Counted from the first letter of the stretch, positions 37,166-45,821 are shown. The stretch: 46,509 nt of DNA from Novosphingobium sp. 32-60-15 (GCF_002280675.1 NZ_NCEN01000025.1:1-46509), one strand, 5' to 3'. The notes: generated by a model not told the origin, from the letters alone. Numbers and translations: made by a program.

Positions 37166-38575
37166 ATGGTAAGACGGCGTCTCTTCGCGGGCCAACAGCT
37201 GCGCGCTTTGCGTACCGTCCGTAAGCTTCGGCAGGGCGAAATGGCCGCGTTGATGGGGATCAGTGCGTCCTATCTTTCACAACTTGAAAACGATGAACGC
37301 CCGTTGACTCCAACACTGACCGACCGGTTGCGCGCAAGCTTCCCGGTCGATTGGGAAGACCTGGCATCTGACCGCGTTGAGCCGGTGTTGAGCGCCTTGC
37401 GCGAAGCCGCCGCCGACCCGTTGATCGCGGGAAACCTGCCAAGCGAGTTGGTAGAACGCGTGGCCGAACAATATCCCGCCTTCGCACAAGCTTTCGCCCG
37501 CCTGCACGACCAGCATCGCCGGTCAATGCAGCGGCTCGAAATCATCGACGAGGCATTGGGCGCGGATAACATATCGGGCGGACGCCTGCCGTGGGAAGAG
37601 GTGCGCGACTGGTTCCACCACGCCAATAATTATGTCGACACAATTGACCGCGCGGCAGAACGCCTGGCCCTGCGCCTGTCGGGCACCGGGGTTTCACCGT
37701 CGCTGGTGCAAATGGCGGGCTGGCTTGAACAACACGGGGTAAGCGTCGAATACACCGCCGGCGGAGCGATGCGACAGTTTGATCCGCATGCCCGGCGGTT
37801 GACGCTTGATCCCAATCAACCGATTGAAAGCGGGCGCTTCCAGATGGCGTATCAACTGGCAGCGCTGGCCCTGCGCGATGAAATTGCCGGATTGGTGCAA
37901 GAGGCAACCTTGCAATCTCCCGCCGCACGCCAACTGCTGACGGTGGGCCTTGGCAATTATGCCGCAGGGGCGTTGCTCATGCCTTATGAATGGTATCGTG
38001 CCCGCGCACGCGAATTGCGCCATGATATTGATCAATTGCGCCAGACGTTCGGCACCAGTTTTGAACAGGCCTGCCACCGACTGTCCACTTTGCAGCGCCC
38101 CCAAGCGCGCGGAATTCCGATGTTCTTCTGCCGTGTGGACATGGCAGGAAATATCACCAAACGCCATTCGGCCACGCGGCTGCAATTTGCCCGATTTGGC
38201 GGTGCCTGCCCTTTATGGGTGGTGCACGAAGCCGTGGCGATCCCGGACCGCATCCACGTGCAGGCCGCAGAAATGCCCGATGGTGTGCGCTATGTGTCCA
38301 TCGCCAAGGGACTGGTGAAGCCCAGCGGCAGTTATCACCGCCCGCCACGCCGCTATGCCGTGGCACTGGGGTGTGAAGCAGCATTGGCGGATGAATTCAT
38401 CTATGCCGACGGGCTCAACCTTGGCCGCCCCGAAACAATCACGCGCATCGGCATTTCTTGCCGCATCTGCCCACGCAACAAATGCGACCAGCGCGCCTTT
38501 CCCCCCAGCGACCGCGCGATCGTGGTCGATCCCCACACCCGCGATCTCGTGCCATACGGCATCACAAACATATGA
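37166..38575 (+). CDS. ScfR-family (PccR-like) short-chain acyl-CoA regulator
   Basis: A 469-aa XRE-type regulator. The N-terminal helix-turn-helix (LRTVRKLRQGEMAALMGISASYLSQLEN) is followed by an ImmA/IrrE-like region and the long DUF2083-type acyl-CoA-sensing domain with QAARGIP-like TLQRPQARGIPMFFCRVD, FGGACPLWVVHEA and a C-terminal Cys cluster (CRICPRNKC). Family members (RamB, MccR, PccR) sense short-chain acyl-CoAs and control propionate or acetate assimilation. The frame opens with TTG at 37145, but that codon is inside the operator; I chose the ATG at 37166. It is divergent from pccB, which is its likely target. Confidence 0.9.
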   Translation: MVRRRLFAGQQLRALRTVRKLRQGEMAALMGISASYLSQLENDERPLTPTLTDRLRASFPVDWEDLASDRVEPVLSALREAAADPLIAGNLPSELVERVAEQYPAFAQAFARLHDQHRRSMQRLEIIDEALGADNISGGRLPWEEVRDWFHHANNYVDTIDRAAERLALRLSGTGVSPSLVQMAGWLEQHGVSVEYTAGGAMRQFDPHARRLTLDPNQPIESGRFQMAYQLAALALRDEIAGLVQEATLQSPAARQLLTVGLGNYAAGALLMPYEWYRARARELRHDIDQLRQTFGTSFEQACHRLSTLQRPQARGIPMFFCRVDMAGNITKRHSATRLQFARFGGACPLWVVHEAVAIPDRIHVQAAEMPDGVRYVSIAKGLVKPSGSYHRPPRRYAVALGCEAALADEFIYADGLNLGRPETITRIGISCRICPRNKCDQRAFPPSDRAIVVDPHTRDLVPYGITNI

Positions 38576-38635
38576 AGGGGGCAAACCGTAAGTAATTATG
38601 TCTTTTGCAAACACATTGAACTTCGTCCTTTTCGT

Positions 38636-38733
38636 TCGTCATTGCGAGGAGGCGAAGCCGACGACGCAATCCAGATCGGTAATAAAACAACTCTGGATTG
38701 CTTCGCCACGCTCCGCGCGGCTCGCAATGACGA
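38636..38733. repeat. Long palindromic repeat (about 100 bp)
   Basis: GTCATTGCGAGGAGGCGAAG at the left and the inverse CTTCGCCACG...CTCGCAATGAC at the right enclose ACGCAATCCAGA/CTCTGGATTGC arms. The CATTGCGAG core is shared by intergenic palindromes in many alphaproteobacteria. It lies between the regulator stop (38575) and the convergent VOC gene. Confidence 0.75.
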
Positions 38734-38780
38734 AGCGATGTTTGCAATAGATACCGTAAGCCTTGCCCCCTTCGGGCTAT

Positions 38781-39161
38781 TTATGCACCGGGGTTGGGTG
38801 CAAAGGCGCAAATCTTGTTGCCGTCCGGATCGCGCAAGTAGGCGCCGTACTGTTGGCCGGGGGCATTCACGCGGACGCCCGGAGCGCCTTCACATGTGCC
38901 GCCATTTGCAATACCGGCTGCGTGCCAGGCATCAACCACAGCGGAATTTTCAGCCTTGAAGCCGAGTGTGTGGCCGTTGGAAACGGTGTGCGGTTCGCCA
39001 TTGGCAGGCTTGCCAACAACCAACGATCCGGCTTCTGACGGGAACGCCGTGCCAACCGGAAACGGAACCACGGTGTTATGGCCAAGCGTGGCCATTACCG
39101 CTGTGTAGAACCCGCGCGATTTATCGATATCGTTGGTGCCAAGGAATGTGTGCGTAAACAT
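38781..39161 (-). CDS. VOC family protein (glyoxalase-like)
   Basis: A 126-aa protein of the vicinal oxygen chelate fold. It opens MFTHTFLGTNDIDKSRGFYT (metal His) and ends with AYLRDPDGNKICAF, where the last metal ligand of the family usually lies. Members are dioxygenases, glyoxalases or resistance proteins; the substrate here is unknown. GGAGAG upstream of the ATG at 39161 supports the start. It is convergent with the regulator gene. Confidence 0.87.
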   Translation of the reverse strand: MFTHTFLGTNDIDKSRGFYTAVMATLGHNTVVPFPVGTAFPSEAGSLVVGKPANGEPHTVSNGHTLGFKAENSAVVDAWHAAGIANGGTCEGAPGVRVNAPGQQYGAYLRDPDGNKICAFAPNPGA

Positions 39162-39244
39162 TTATACTCTCCGTCCAGGCCAGTTTGGGCCAGTGGTTCA
39201 TCCATGGCCCAGCATTGTGAAGCACTCAAGTCTTGCCCTGCATC

Positions 39245-40519
39245 TTAAAACGATGTTTCATTTTCAAGCGCCGGATCATTTTTATGCGTATCGGCAAAGG
39301 CCTCGGCCGCCTTCATCACCCGCAACATGTTACGGCTGGATAGCTTTTCCAGATCAGCCTGACTCCACCCGCGCCGGGCAAGTTCGACGAACAGCGCGGG
39401 GTACGTCGATGCGTCCTCCAGTCCGGCAACCGTCGCATCAACGCCATCCAGATCGCCGCCAAGGCCAACGTGATCTGCACCAATCAACTTGGCGATGTGA
39501 TCCAGATGATCGGCCACGTCCTTCACACTTCCCCGCGGCATCGGATTGGCTTTGCCCCAAGCAGCCAAGGCGGCATCACTTGCAGCCGGATCACCCCGAT
39601 GCAACGCCTTGAACCGTACCAGTTCTGCCTCGCGTGCGGCTCCCCACACCCGCGCCGCTTCCACCACATAGGGCGGGTAGAAGTTTACCATCACGATCCC
39701 GCCATTCGCACTGATCCGTTTCAGTGTGGCATCCGAAATATTGCGCGCATGATTGTTGATCGCCCGCGCGTTTGAATGACTGACAATCACCGGCGGGCCA
39801 TTTGTCGCCAGCGCATCGGCCATCGTCGCCTCGCTCACGTGGGCAAGGTCTACCAATATGCCCAGACGCTGCATCTCGCGCACCACTTTGACACCAAACG
39901 CCGTCAAACCGCCATGTGTTGGCGCATCCGTCCCGCTTTCTGCCCAGGCGGTATTCTTGAAATGGGTCAGCGTCATGTACCGCGCGCCAAGCGTATGCAT
40001 CTGACGCAAAACGGAAAGTGATCCGCCAATCGAATGCCCGCCTTCCATCCCGATCAACGAAGCAATGCGCCCCGCCTTCTGCGCCGAAGCAACACATGCA
40101 CTGTCCAAACACAGCTGTAAGTCATTGGGATATTTGGCAATCAACCGGCGCGTAACGTCTATCTGCTCCAACGTCGCCAGCACCGCCTGCGGCTCTGTCA
40201 AATTGGCCGAAACATAAACCGACCAGAACTGCGCCCCGACCTTCCCCGCCCGCATCCGCGTCAGATCGGTCATCATCGCCGCAACACCGGCCTTGGCATC
40301 GCCGGTGCCGCGTGTATCGCGAAAGTCAAAGTTTTCAAGAACATCCTTGCGTCGCTCGCGCAATTGTTCGGGCACATCATTGTGGCCATCAAACACCGGC
40401 GCGGCTTTCAGCGCCGCCTCAGCGACCGCCTCGGGACTGCGCGGGGGTGCCGCGCCCATCAACAGCGCGGCAAAGCCAAGAAGAGCAAGCGGCTTTGTCA
40501 TCGAATATCCCCGGATCAT
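39245..40519 (-). CDS. Membrane (renal-type) dipeptidase, M19 family
   Basis: A 424-aa exported zinc dipeptidase. A signal peptide (MTKPLALLGFAALLMGA) precedes the M19 domain, with the metal-site motif FDGHNDVPE near the N-terminus, the bridging Glu in GMEGGHSI, HVSEATMADAL, VIVSHSNARAINNHARNI, and DHVGLGGDLDGVD. It hydrolyses dipeptides, including those with D-amino acids. The ATG at 40519 is chosen (40501 is an alternative); the open frame reaches 40606 without a signal sequence. It is divergent from the tRNA-Val fragment. Confidence 0.92.
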   Translation of the reverse strand: MIRGYSMTKPLALLGFAALLMGAAPPRSPEAVAEAALKAAPVFDGHNDVPEQLRERRKDVLENFDFRDTRGTGDAKAGVAAMMTDLTRMRAGKVGAQFWSVYVSANLTEPQAVLATLEQIDVTRRLIAKYPNDLQLCLDSACVASAQKAGRIASLIGMEGGHSIGGSLSVLRQMHTLGARYMTLTHFKNTAWAESGTDAPTHGGLTAFGVKVVREMQRLGILVDLAHVSEATMADALATNGPPVIVSHSNARAINNHARNISDATLKRISANGGIVMVNFYPPYVVEAARVWGAAREAELVRFKALHRGDPAASDAALAAWGKANPMPRGSVKDVADHLDHIAKLIGADHVGLGGDLDGVDATVAGLEDASTYPALFVELARRGWSQADLEKLSSRNMLRVMKAAEAFADTHKNDPALENETSF

Positions 40520-40618
40520 GTCCACACCACCTTCGAACGAAATCACGCCGCACTCAAGCGTGCAAACAGGCATTGACGAACGCGAAAAATGCAGCAATAG
40601 CGCCACTTCCGCGAGAGC

Positions 40619-40661
40619 GGGCGCTTAGCTCAGTTGGTAGAGCATCTCGTTTACACGGTGA
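40619..40661 (+). pseudogene. tRNA-Val (TAC), 5' half only
   Basis: The first 38 positions of a tRNA-Val are intact: acceptor strand GGGCGCT, D-arm GCTC-AGTTGGTA-GAGC, the 5' strand of the anticodon stem TCTCG and the loop TTTACAC (anticodon TAC). After the loop the sequence no longer pairs (GGTGA instead of a CGAGA-like strand), and there is no T-arm or AGCGCCC 3' acceptor strand. The gene is cut at the anticodon loop, a classic attachment point of tyrosine integrases, and an integrase remnant begins 30 nt further on. Confidence 0.8.
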
Positions 40662-40690
40662 TGTCCAGAGCTCCAAAAACCCAGAATTCT

Positions 40691-40921
40691 CTAAACTTTT
40701 GGTGCGTTGCTGTCAGGTACTTCGGGACTATTTCGGGACTCTCCAGCATCAAGTGCTTTTCGCGTGTCATCATCTAAAACATGAGCATAGCGCTGAGTAG
40801 TTGTCACGTTGCTGTGACCGAGTGCCGATTTGGCTAAAAGCAAAGATCCCGTGTTTCGAACAATCCTCGTCGCGCGTGTATGACGAAGGTCATGTAATCG
40901 GAACTGATCAATAAGCGCCGA
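40691..40921 (-). pseudogene. Tyrosine recombinase (phage integrase), C-terminal remnant
   Basis: A 76-codon reverse-strand frame, without a start, encodes the end of the catalytic domain: FRLHDLRHTRATRIV (HxxR box), LLLAKSALGHSNVTTTQRYAH (the second His and the nucleophile Tyr). It ends at a TAG at 40691. An in-frame stop (40922-40924) cuts it off from the rest of the domain, and no N-terminal arm-binding or core-binding part is recognisable upstream. Its position beside the broken tRNA-Val marks this as the integrase of the element that entered there, now inactive. Confidence 0.88.
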
Positions 40922-41035
40922 TCATGTCTGGGCCGTATCAGCTTGCTCACGTTCGAAGCCATGGTGACATATTGAGATAGATGACCGGCACGAAGCCAAT
41001 ACAAATCCAGCATGCCCTAGCCGTGATCCCACAGT

Positions 41036-41069
41036 GAGTGGAGGATTGAAACACATGCCATCCTCACTC
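41036..41069. other. Isolated hairpin in a non-coding stretch
   Basis: GAGT-G-GAGGAT (41036-41046) pairs with ATCCTC-ACTC (41060-41069). It is the only structure seen between the integrase remnant and the DUF5131 gene (40922-41250), which otherwise shows no gene. Confidence 0.4.
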
Positions 41070-41250
41070 CGCGGTCGGATACCTCACCGCGGCCAGCTTC
41101 GCGGAAGTGATTTTAGCAATGGGGCCAAGCATGCCTCGCCCCATTGCCATCAAGATACCAAAAACTATAACCACAAATTCTGCGGCTCTAATCAGAGTTG
41201 ATTGTAGTTTTTTAGCAGGTCACCGCGGCTTGCGCGTCGTTATGAACGTG

Positions 41251-42063
41251 TCAGGCAGTCTGAAAGACTGCCAAGCGCTCTGGCGGACATCCTCGAACAG
41301 ATCTGACAATGGAATTGCCAGTCTGCCAAACATCAAACCTTGGCCGGTCATAATGTAGACGACCATCGAGAAGGTTACTGCCATGTCCGACTTGCGCACC
41401 GGTCTGCTTAAAGTTGAACACCTTTCGCATTTCCCGGCTTTGTTCGCGCAAGTTACGCGCCCAGTTGAGATCCATGGGTCTCGCTCCCCGGCCGCTCTCA
41501 CCTCCAACGATCACCCAATCCGGCGCGGTCATCGTATCGAGCTCGATTGGCCCAAGCAGCGGCTCAAAGCTGCCGAACGTGAACAGTGGCTTCAATGTTT
41601 TCGCGGCATCGCAGAGCTTTGATGCATCCCGATCATACTCGGCTTGGTTAGCCATGGTCGCGCCGAGAGCAACGTTACGCGGTAGGATCTCGACCATCTT
41701 GGTTACATTGCCGATCCGCTTGGTGAGCAAGAGCCATACCAGTTGCGGTGTTTGCTCGATCAATTCGAACAGGTCATCACGCCATGCTGGATCAACTTCG
41801 TTGTCGAACACATCGGCGAGGGAAGAGCAGAACACGAACGGCATGGTGCCGTCGATCATTGCCTGTTTGTTCCAAGCCTTCGGCTTGTTCCAGTTTGCAG
41901 CTGACGTGTGAGATCTCGGCTGTCCTGCTCCCCATTTTACCCTGCCGAAGCGCTGACCTTGTTGGACCTCAGCGTAGCAGTTATCGCACGCAGGACTGAT
42001 CTTCGTGCAGCCTATCCTTGGGTTAAATGTGTGATCAGCCCATTCGATTTTGGTGTCTTGCAT
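41251..42063 (-). CDS. Phage Gp37/Gp68 family protein (DUF5131)
   Basis: A 270-aa protein of the DUF5131 family, known from phages and genomic islands. The N-terminus is diagnostic: KIEWADHTFNPRIGCTKISP followed by ACDNCYAE, with Cys19, Cys26 and Cys29 that may hold a metal or Fe-S cluster. WLLLTKRIGNV and DWVIVGGESGRGARPM are further family motifs. After FNFKQTGA the C-terminus departs from what I expect, so the end may be altered. AAAGGTG 5 nt before the ATG supports the start. The last codons lie in a perfect hairpin (GGCAGTC/GACTGCC, about 41253-41271). The molecular function is unknown. Confidence 0.85.
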   Translation of the reverse strand: MQDTKIEWADHTFNPRIGCTKISPACDNCYAEVQQGQRFGRVKWGAGQPRSHTSAANWNKPKAWNKQAMIDGTMPFVFCSSLADVFDNEVDPAWRDDLFELIEQTPQLVWLLLTKRIGNVTKMVEILPRNVALGATMANQAEYDRDASKLCDAAKTLKPLFTFGSFEPLLGPIELDTMTAPDWVIVGGESGRGARPMDLNWARNLREQSREMRKVFNFKQTGAQVGHGSNLLDGRLHYDRPRFDVWQTGNSIVRSVRGCPPERLAVFQTA

Positions 42064-42177
42064 ATCGTCACCTTTCTAACATCCGTTCGGTGATTCGAAT
42101 CGGTGACTAGGCAATTTATGCATATTTTTTCTGCTGTCGCATGGCAAATTTCGTTCTCATTTTGATCACGCAAAAGC

Positions 42178-42207
42178 TTGGACTGACTTCCACAATTTCA
42201 CCATAAT
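42178..42207 (+). promoter_or_regulatory. Candidate promoter of the serine recombinase gene
   Basis: TTGGAC (42178-42183) and CATAAT (42202-42207) are spaced by 18 nt in an AT-rich divergent region, 56 nt before the recombinase ATG. Confidence 0.3.
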
Positions 42208-42263
42208 ATCAGATATATGCTTGAGGCATCTTTCAGCCTAATTGGAGTGATTGGTTTACGTTT

Positions 42264-42971
42264 ATGGCAACATTCAGTGTCTATATCCCATGGTATCCCA
42301 AACCTAGAGGCAGATGCGTTGCCTACCTGAGAAAATCGGAGCGACCGCATACGAAGCTCGATTTTGCAGGCCAGCGCGAAGCGATTTCTGCATTGGTGTC
42401 CAAAAGTCGGGCTCGGCTGATCGACACAGTTGTCGAACTAGAGCCACTGATAAATGGACAACGCCCAGCTTTGGAGGTAGCTGTTGAACTTTGCAAAGCC
42501 CAGAACGCAACGCTAATCTTCGGCAGAATTAGTCGCATGCGCGGCTGCCATCGCTGGCTCCAATTCGTTCGCGATGAGCGAGTCAGATTCATTGGTGCTG
42601 ACATACCAACGATCAATAGTTTGGGTTGGTGGGAAATTGGCCGTGACTTGCAGAGGGAGCAAGCCAACAGGAACCGCAAAATCAAGGAGGCGCTTGCAAA
42701 AACTAAAGCACTTGGTGTCAGCTTAGGTGGTAAGCGCGACAATGCCGAAGGTCTAAAACTGGGTCCCGCTGCAAGTACAATCTCGCGTAACTGGCGAGCA
42801 AGAAGCCGGGATTCCTACACAATGTCGAAGATCGAGCTGCTTCAACACCGCGGAATTACAACGCTCAGTGCCATTGCAACGCGGCTTAACCAAATGGGAC
42901 ATCCAGCTCCACGGGGTGGAACATGGAGCCCCTCACAAGTTCGTGCCGTAATCAAGAAGTTCGAGAGCTAA
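42264..42971 (+). CDS. Serine recombinase (resolvase/invertase) family protein
   Basis: A compact 235-aa recombinase-family protein. The N-terminal catalytic fold shows VAYLRKS with Arg23 and the nucleophile Ser25. The second Arg motif is FGRISRMRG (Arg88 and Arg91 kept, the usual Asp replaced by Gly87). A long helix follows (REQANRNRKIKEALAKTKALGVSLGG), and the C-terminal part has GITTLSAIATRLNQMGHPAPRGGTWSPSQVRAVIKKF, the DNA-binding end of this alphaproteobacterial subgroup. The catalytic core looks usable but divergent from the type. No good ribosome binding site precedes the ATG at 42264. It is divergent from the DUF5131 gene. Confidence 0.83.
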   Translation: MATFSVYIPWYPKPRGRCVAYLRKSERPHTKLDFAGQREAISALVSKSRARLIDTVVELEPLINGQRPALEVAVELCKAQNATLIFGRISRMRGCHRWLQFVRDERVRFIGADIPTINSLGWWEIGRDLQREQANRNRKIKEALAKTKALGVSLGGKRDNAEGLKLGPAASTISRNWRARSRDSYTMSKIELLQHRGITTLSAIATRLNQMGHPAPRGGTWSPSQVRAVIKKFES

Positions 42972-43127
42972 GCGCAGCAGTCCAAACTTGAAATGCTATA
43001 CTTCATAACAAACGCAACATCAATATTCACCGAGTAAGCTTGGGATTGCATGCCGGACCATTTCCCACCCGCTTCCATCGAATGATCATGTCATAACACT
43101 CGCATCAACAACGAAGCGAGTAAAACC

Positions 43128-43400
43128 ATGAAACTGTTCAAAATTTCTGACATCAATCTTGTCGAGCCGTACACGGTTCTGGCAGAAAGCCGTGACCGTG
43201 CGGCAGACTATTTCATTGCATGCTTGAACCGTGGCTTTGGCCACGTGCCTGAGATCGAATATGCTGTCACGCGATGGAACCCTCGGAACATTGAAACCTT
43301 GAAGGGGCTTGGTGAGATTGTTCAGCAAGACCAGAAAGGCTGGACCGTGGAGAACAACGGTCGCTGGGCATTCTACGATCCGTTCGCGATGCCGGGGTGA
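43128..43400 (+). CDS. Hypothetical protein (90 aa)
   Basis: A 90-aa soluble protein without recognisable family: MKLFKISDINLVEPYTVLAE, then a helical RDRAADYFIACLNRGFGHVP and an aromatic C-terminus (GRWAFYDPF). Composition and codon use look like a real gene, and the antisense ORF across it (43086-43538) does not. The ribosome binding site is weak. It stands alone in the element-like region with 156 nt empty upstream and 613 nt downstream. Confidence 0.6.
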   Translation: MKLFKISDINLVEPYTVLAESRDRAADYFIACLNRGFGHVPEIEYAVTRWNPRNIETLKGLGEIVQQDQKGWTVENNGRWAFYDPFAMPG

Positions 43401-44013
43401 GCATGAGGTTTGGCGACTAGTTCCGAAGCAAGGAAGTCCTAGGTCGCCGAACCACCATGCATCCGGGTGCTGCCTATACGCCGAGATCGGAATCCGCAGA
43501 CTTAACCGAGGGTGCGGCAGGGTTACGGAAGTAAGCAATCGAATTCAAAATGAGCTGGGAGGGCCGCATCAGCCAACCAAGCGGTAGCTCCCAGCGCAAT
43601 CAAAAGTCGAAATCCATTGATAACCACATGGGTGCTCCGCCATGACTTGGGTTGGGACAAAGCCGCCAATCGCCACCACTACGGGGAACGACCGGTTACG
43701 CTGAAACCTGCGTTCGTCCAATGGTGGCCGCCACGACGAGAGAGGTTGACTGTTAGCGGAAGCCGAAATCAAAGACAGATTTTTTGGGATCGCATTTTAT
43801 GTCACGTGTGGCGGTACTGGAAGCAGGCTTCCTTCGGTTTTTCATGATTTCAGTCCAGATAATTGTCTAATTATTTCAAGCTACATTGAAGGAGCTGGAC
43901 GCTTGCGGCTGCTTTTCCGGTAAGGCAGAATGCAGAAGCGCGGCGTACGCATGAAATTGACGCCTTAGATTGACCGTTCAGCCAATCACCAGAGAATTCT
44001 GGAGACCACGAAA
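43401..44013. other. Gene-free stretch with a hairpin
   Basis: I see no convincing gene in these 613 nt. One strong stem-loop is present: GCTGGGAG (43554-43561) with CTCCCAGC (43588-43595) and inner GCCGC/GCGG pairing. It could end the transcript of the 90-aa gene. The rest looks like decayed DNA. Confidence 0.45.
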
Positions 44014-45324
44014 ATGCAGAAGCCCCAATCGAAACGCAGTTTCTTCAGGCCCGTCGCGCTGCTGCTATGCTCATTGCCAACTGCTGCATCGGCGGTAACG
44101 CTGACTTCGTTAAAAGGTCAGAACCTGGAAAACATCTATGGAAGATACGCACCACGAGGCGATTGTTCGCGAGATGTGAAGCTAATGATCAATGAAAGTG
44201 GCTTCATTTTTCAAGCATTGGGGCGAACTGTAAAGAGCTCTCGGTTGGAATATGCTGTTAGTTATATGGGGCCGAGCTACGAAGGCATAAGCTCTGTTTT
44301 CTTCCCATTTCCGATCAACGATGACAATTTTGGCCCTGTAACGATGATAGTCAACGATGGCGAAAAAGCAGGCGTGATCCGCATTGACGTAGATCTTCCC
44401 CGTGGCCAGCGTTCCGACCCGCTTCATACAGCGCTTGCTGCCGCCTCTCCAATACTTCCCTGCAAAAGCGCGGCGCCGTCGTCCGCTGCAGTAGCGCCCA
44501 AGACCTTGGTGGCAACCAACCTGACAAGCGGGAAGCCAACGCCCGCAAATTGGACGAATTTGCCCACGCTGGTGGGCCGCTATCCCGGCAGCAGAGATCG
44601 AAACAATATTGACCTTATCGGCACCGGCCCAATTGCCGACGCGATACGCGCACGTCTGGGAACTAAAGTTCTTGCCCTTGGCAGGAGCCTTTCCCCTGTC
44701 TCTCCACTTCAACGCCAAGGCTCACTGTACTGGGTAACCGGAAATGCGCCTCATCAAGGTGGCGTCGAACAGGCTTATGTCTTACTCGATGCTTCGCGTC
44801 GATCGGTGCAAGTAGGCCTTTGGGAAAAAGGCAAGTTGACCGTTTATGCGCCAACAAGCGGACGACTCTCTATTCCGCAGGATATCGCAACGCTATTATC
44901 TGAAAGTCCTCCAGAAGACGCGGTACCGTTGCCCGGTACGCCATGGGAGTTGGTGCCTGTGCAGGGACGTCCGCCCATTGCTTATATCCAGGCAGCCGCA
45001 TCGACGAACATCAAGTCCTTCAGTTTGTTCTGTGAGGGCAACAGGCCAATGATGGCGGTGCTTCTAAACAAGCCTGCGACTTCACCTCGGGTCACCGTTA
45101 CCTGGAACTTTGCCGGAGGTTTGGTTGACTTGCCAACCGGTCGTGCGAATGCGCAGGGCACATTCTGGCAAGCCAACCTGACAGGCTCGCAATTGATTCC
45201 GATGTTGTTGCGGCAAACCGGATCAGCAATGCTGCGCATCAACGCTCGACTCGAAGGCGAGGCATTGCTGACCGGAGCCCCGACTGTGATCCGGTCAGCA
45301 ATGAGAGCCTGCCTCAAGTTTTGA
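44014..45324 (+). CDS. Exported protein of unknown function (436 aa)
   Basis: A clear signal peptide (SFFRPVALLLCSLPTAASA, cleavage about residue 27) sends this 409-residue mature protein to the periplasm. The N-terminal part has IYGRYAPRGDCSRDVKLMINE, followed by a Ser/Ala/Pro linker (about 150-175). The C-terminal part contains SLFCEGNRPMMAVLLNKPA and ends RSAMRACLKF. Four mature Cys (in GDCSR, LPCKS, LFCEG, RACLK) could form two disulfides. No catalytic motif is recognisable. The ATG is preceded by GGAG 12 nt upstream. It is unclear whether it belongs to the element or to the flanking chromosome. Confidence 0.75.
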   Translation: MQKPQSKRSFFRPVALLLCSLPTAASAVTLTSLKGQNLENIYGRYAPRGDCSRDVKLMINESGFIFQALGRTVKSSRLEYAVSYMGPSYEGISSVFFPFPINDDNFGPVTMIVNDGEKAGVIRIDVDLPRGQRSDPLHTALAAASPILPCKSAAPSSAAVAPKTLVATNLTSGKPTPANWTNLPTLVGRYPGSRDRNNIDLIGTGPIADAIRARLGTKVLALGRSLSPVSPLQRQGSLYWVTGNAPHQGGVEQAYVLLDASRRSVQVGLWEKGKLTVYAPTSGRLSIPQDIATLLSESPPEDAVPLPGTPWELVPVQGRPPIAYIQAAASTNIKSFSLFCEGNRPMMAVLLNKPATSPRVTVTWNFAGGLVDLPTGRANAQGTFWQANLTGSQLIPMLLRQTGSAMLRINARLEGEALLTGAPTVIRSAMRACLKF

Positions 45325-45821
45325 GGCGATTACCTGCAAGAGCTTTAAGTGGTTCTACCCCGCCCGCGCCATTTGCAAAGGCAAGCAATGCAAGACTTAC
45401 GTAAGAGGCACGCCACTGTACTTTGACAGCCGCCATTTGAGCATTCCGGGCGCTGTCCGGTTGGAGCTTGCGCTGCGCGTAGCAATCATGCGTGGCTAAG
45501 CTGAGTGGGCATGCGAGATCCGAGCAACACCCCACAATACGGCAATCTCGGACAACTGCTTCGAACCAAAGGCTATTGATTCCCAACACATAGTCCGAAG
45601 CACTTCCGTGTTTAGTCAATTTCGCTAATCCATGGGGTAAGGCATCGCACCTACGCTGGCCTTAAGTCATTAGCCTGAGAAACATTCTAGACATGTTTCA
45701 TAGGCCAAAGTTTGCATTGCTGTGCAGAGCTAGATTGTTGAGATTTGCCCGACGTAAATTGCACAAGCCCTGACACTTGCCGGTCTAATCCGACCAGATC
45801 GTTTGATGGTGTTTTTGCAAT
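45325..45821. other. Gene-free stretch before the chemoreceptor
   Basis: No convincing gene, tRNA 3' half or attachment repeat was found in these 497 nt. Base composition is lower in GC than the rest of the window. A reverse ORF (45314-45619, 101 aa) has no protein-like features I trust. Confidence 0.4.

Noticed and set aside
41031..41060. GGATTGAAAC, which resembles the 3' end of some CRISPR repeats, next to a short palindrome
   Set aside because: It occurs once, with no spaced copies and no cas genes in the window.
43086..43538. 150-aa reverse ORF
   Set aside because: It is antisense to the better supported 90-aa gene at 43128 and has no family-like features.
45314..45619. 101-aa reverse ORF after the exported protein gene
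   Set aside because: The product has no domain or signal, and the start of the frame lacks a ribosome binding site.
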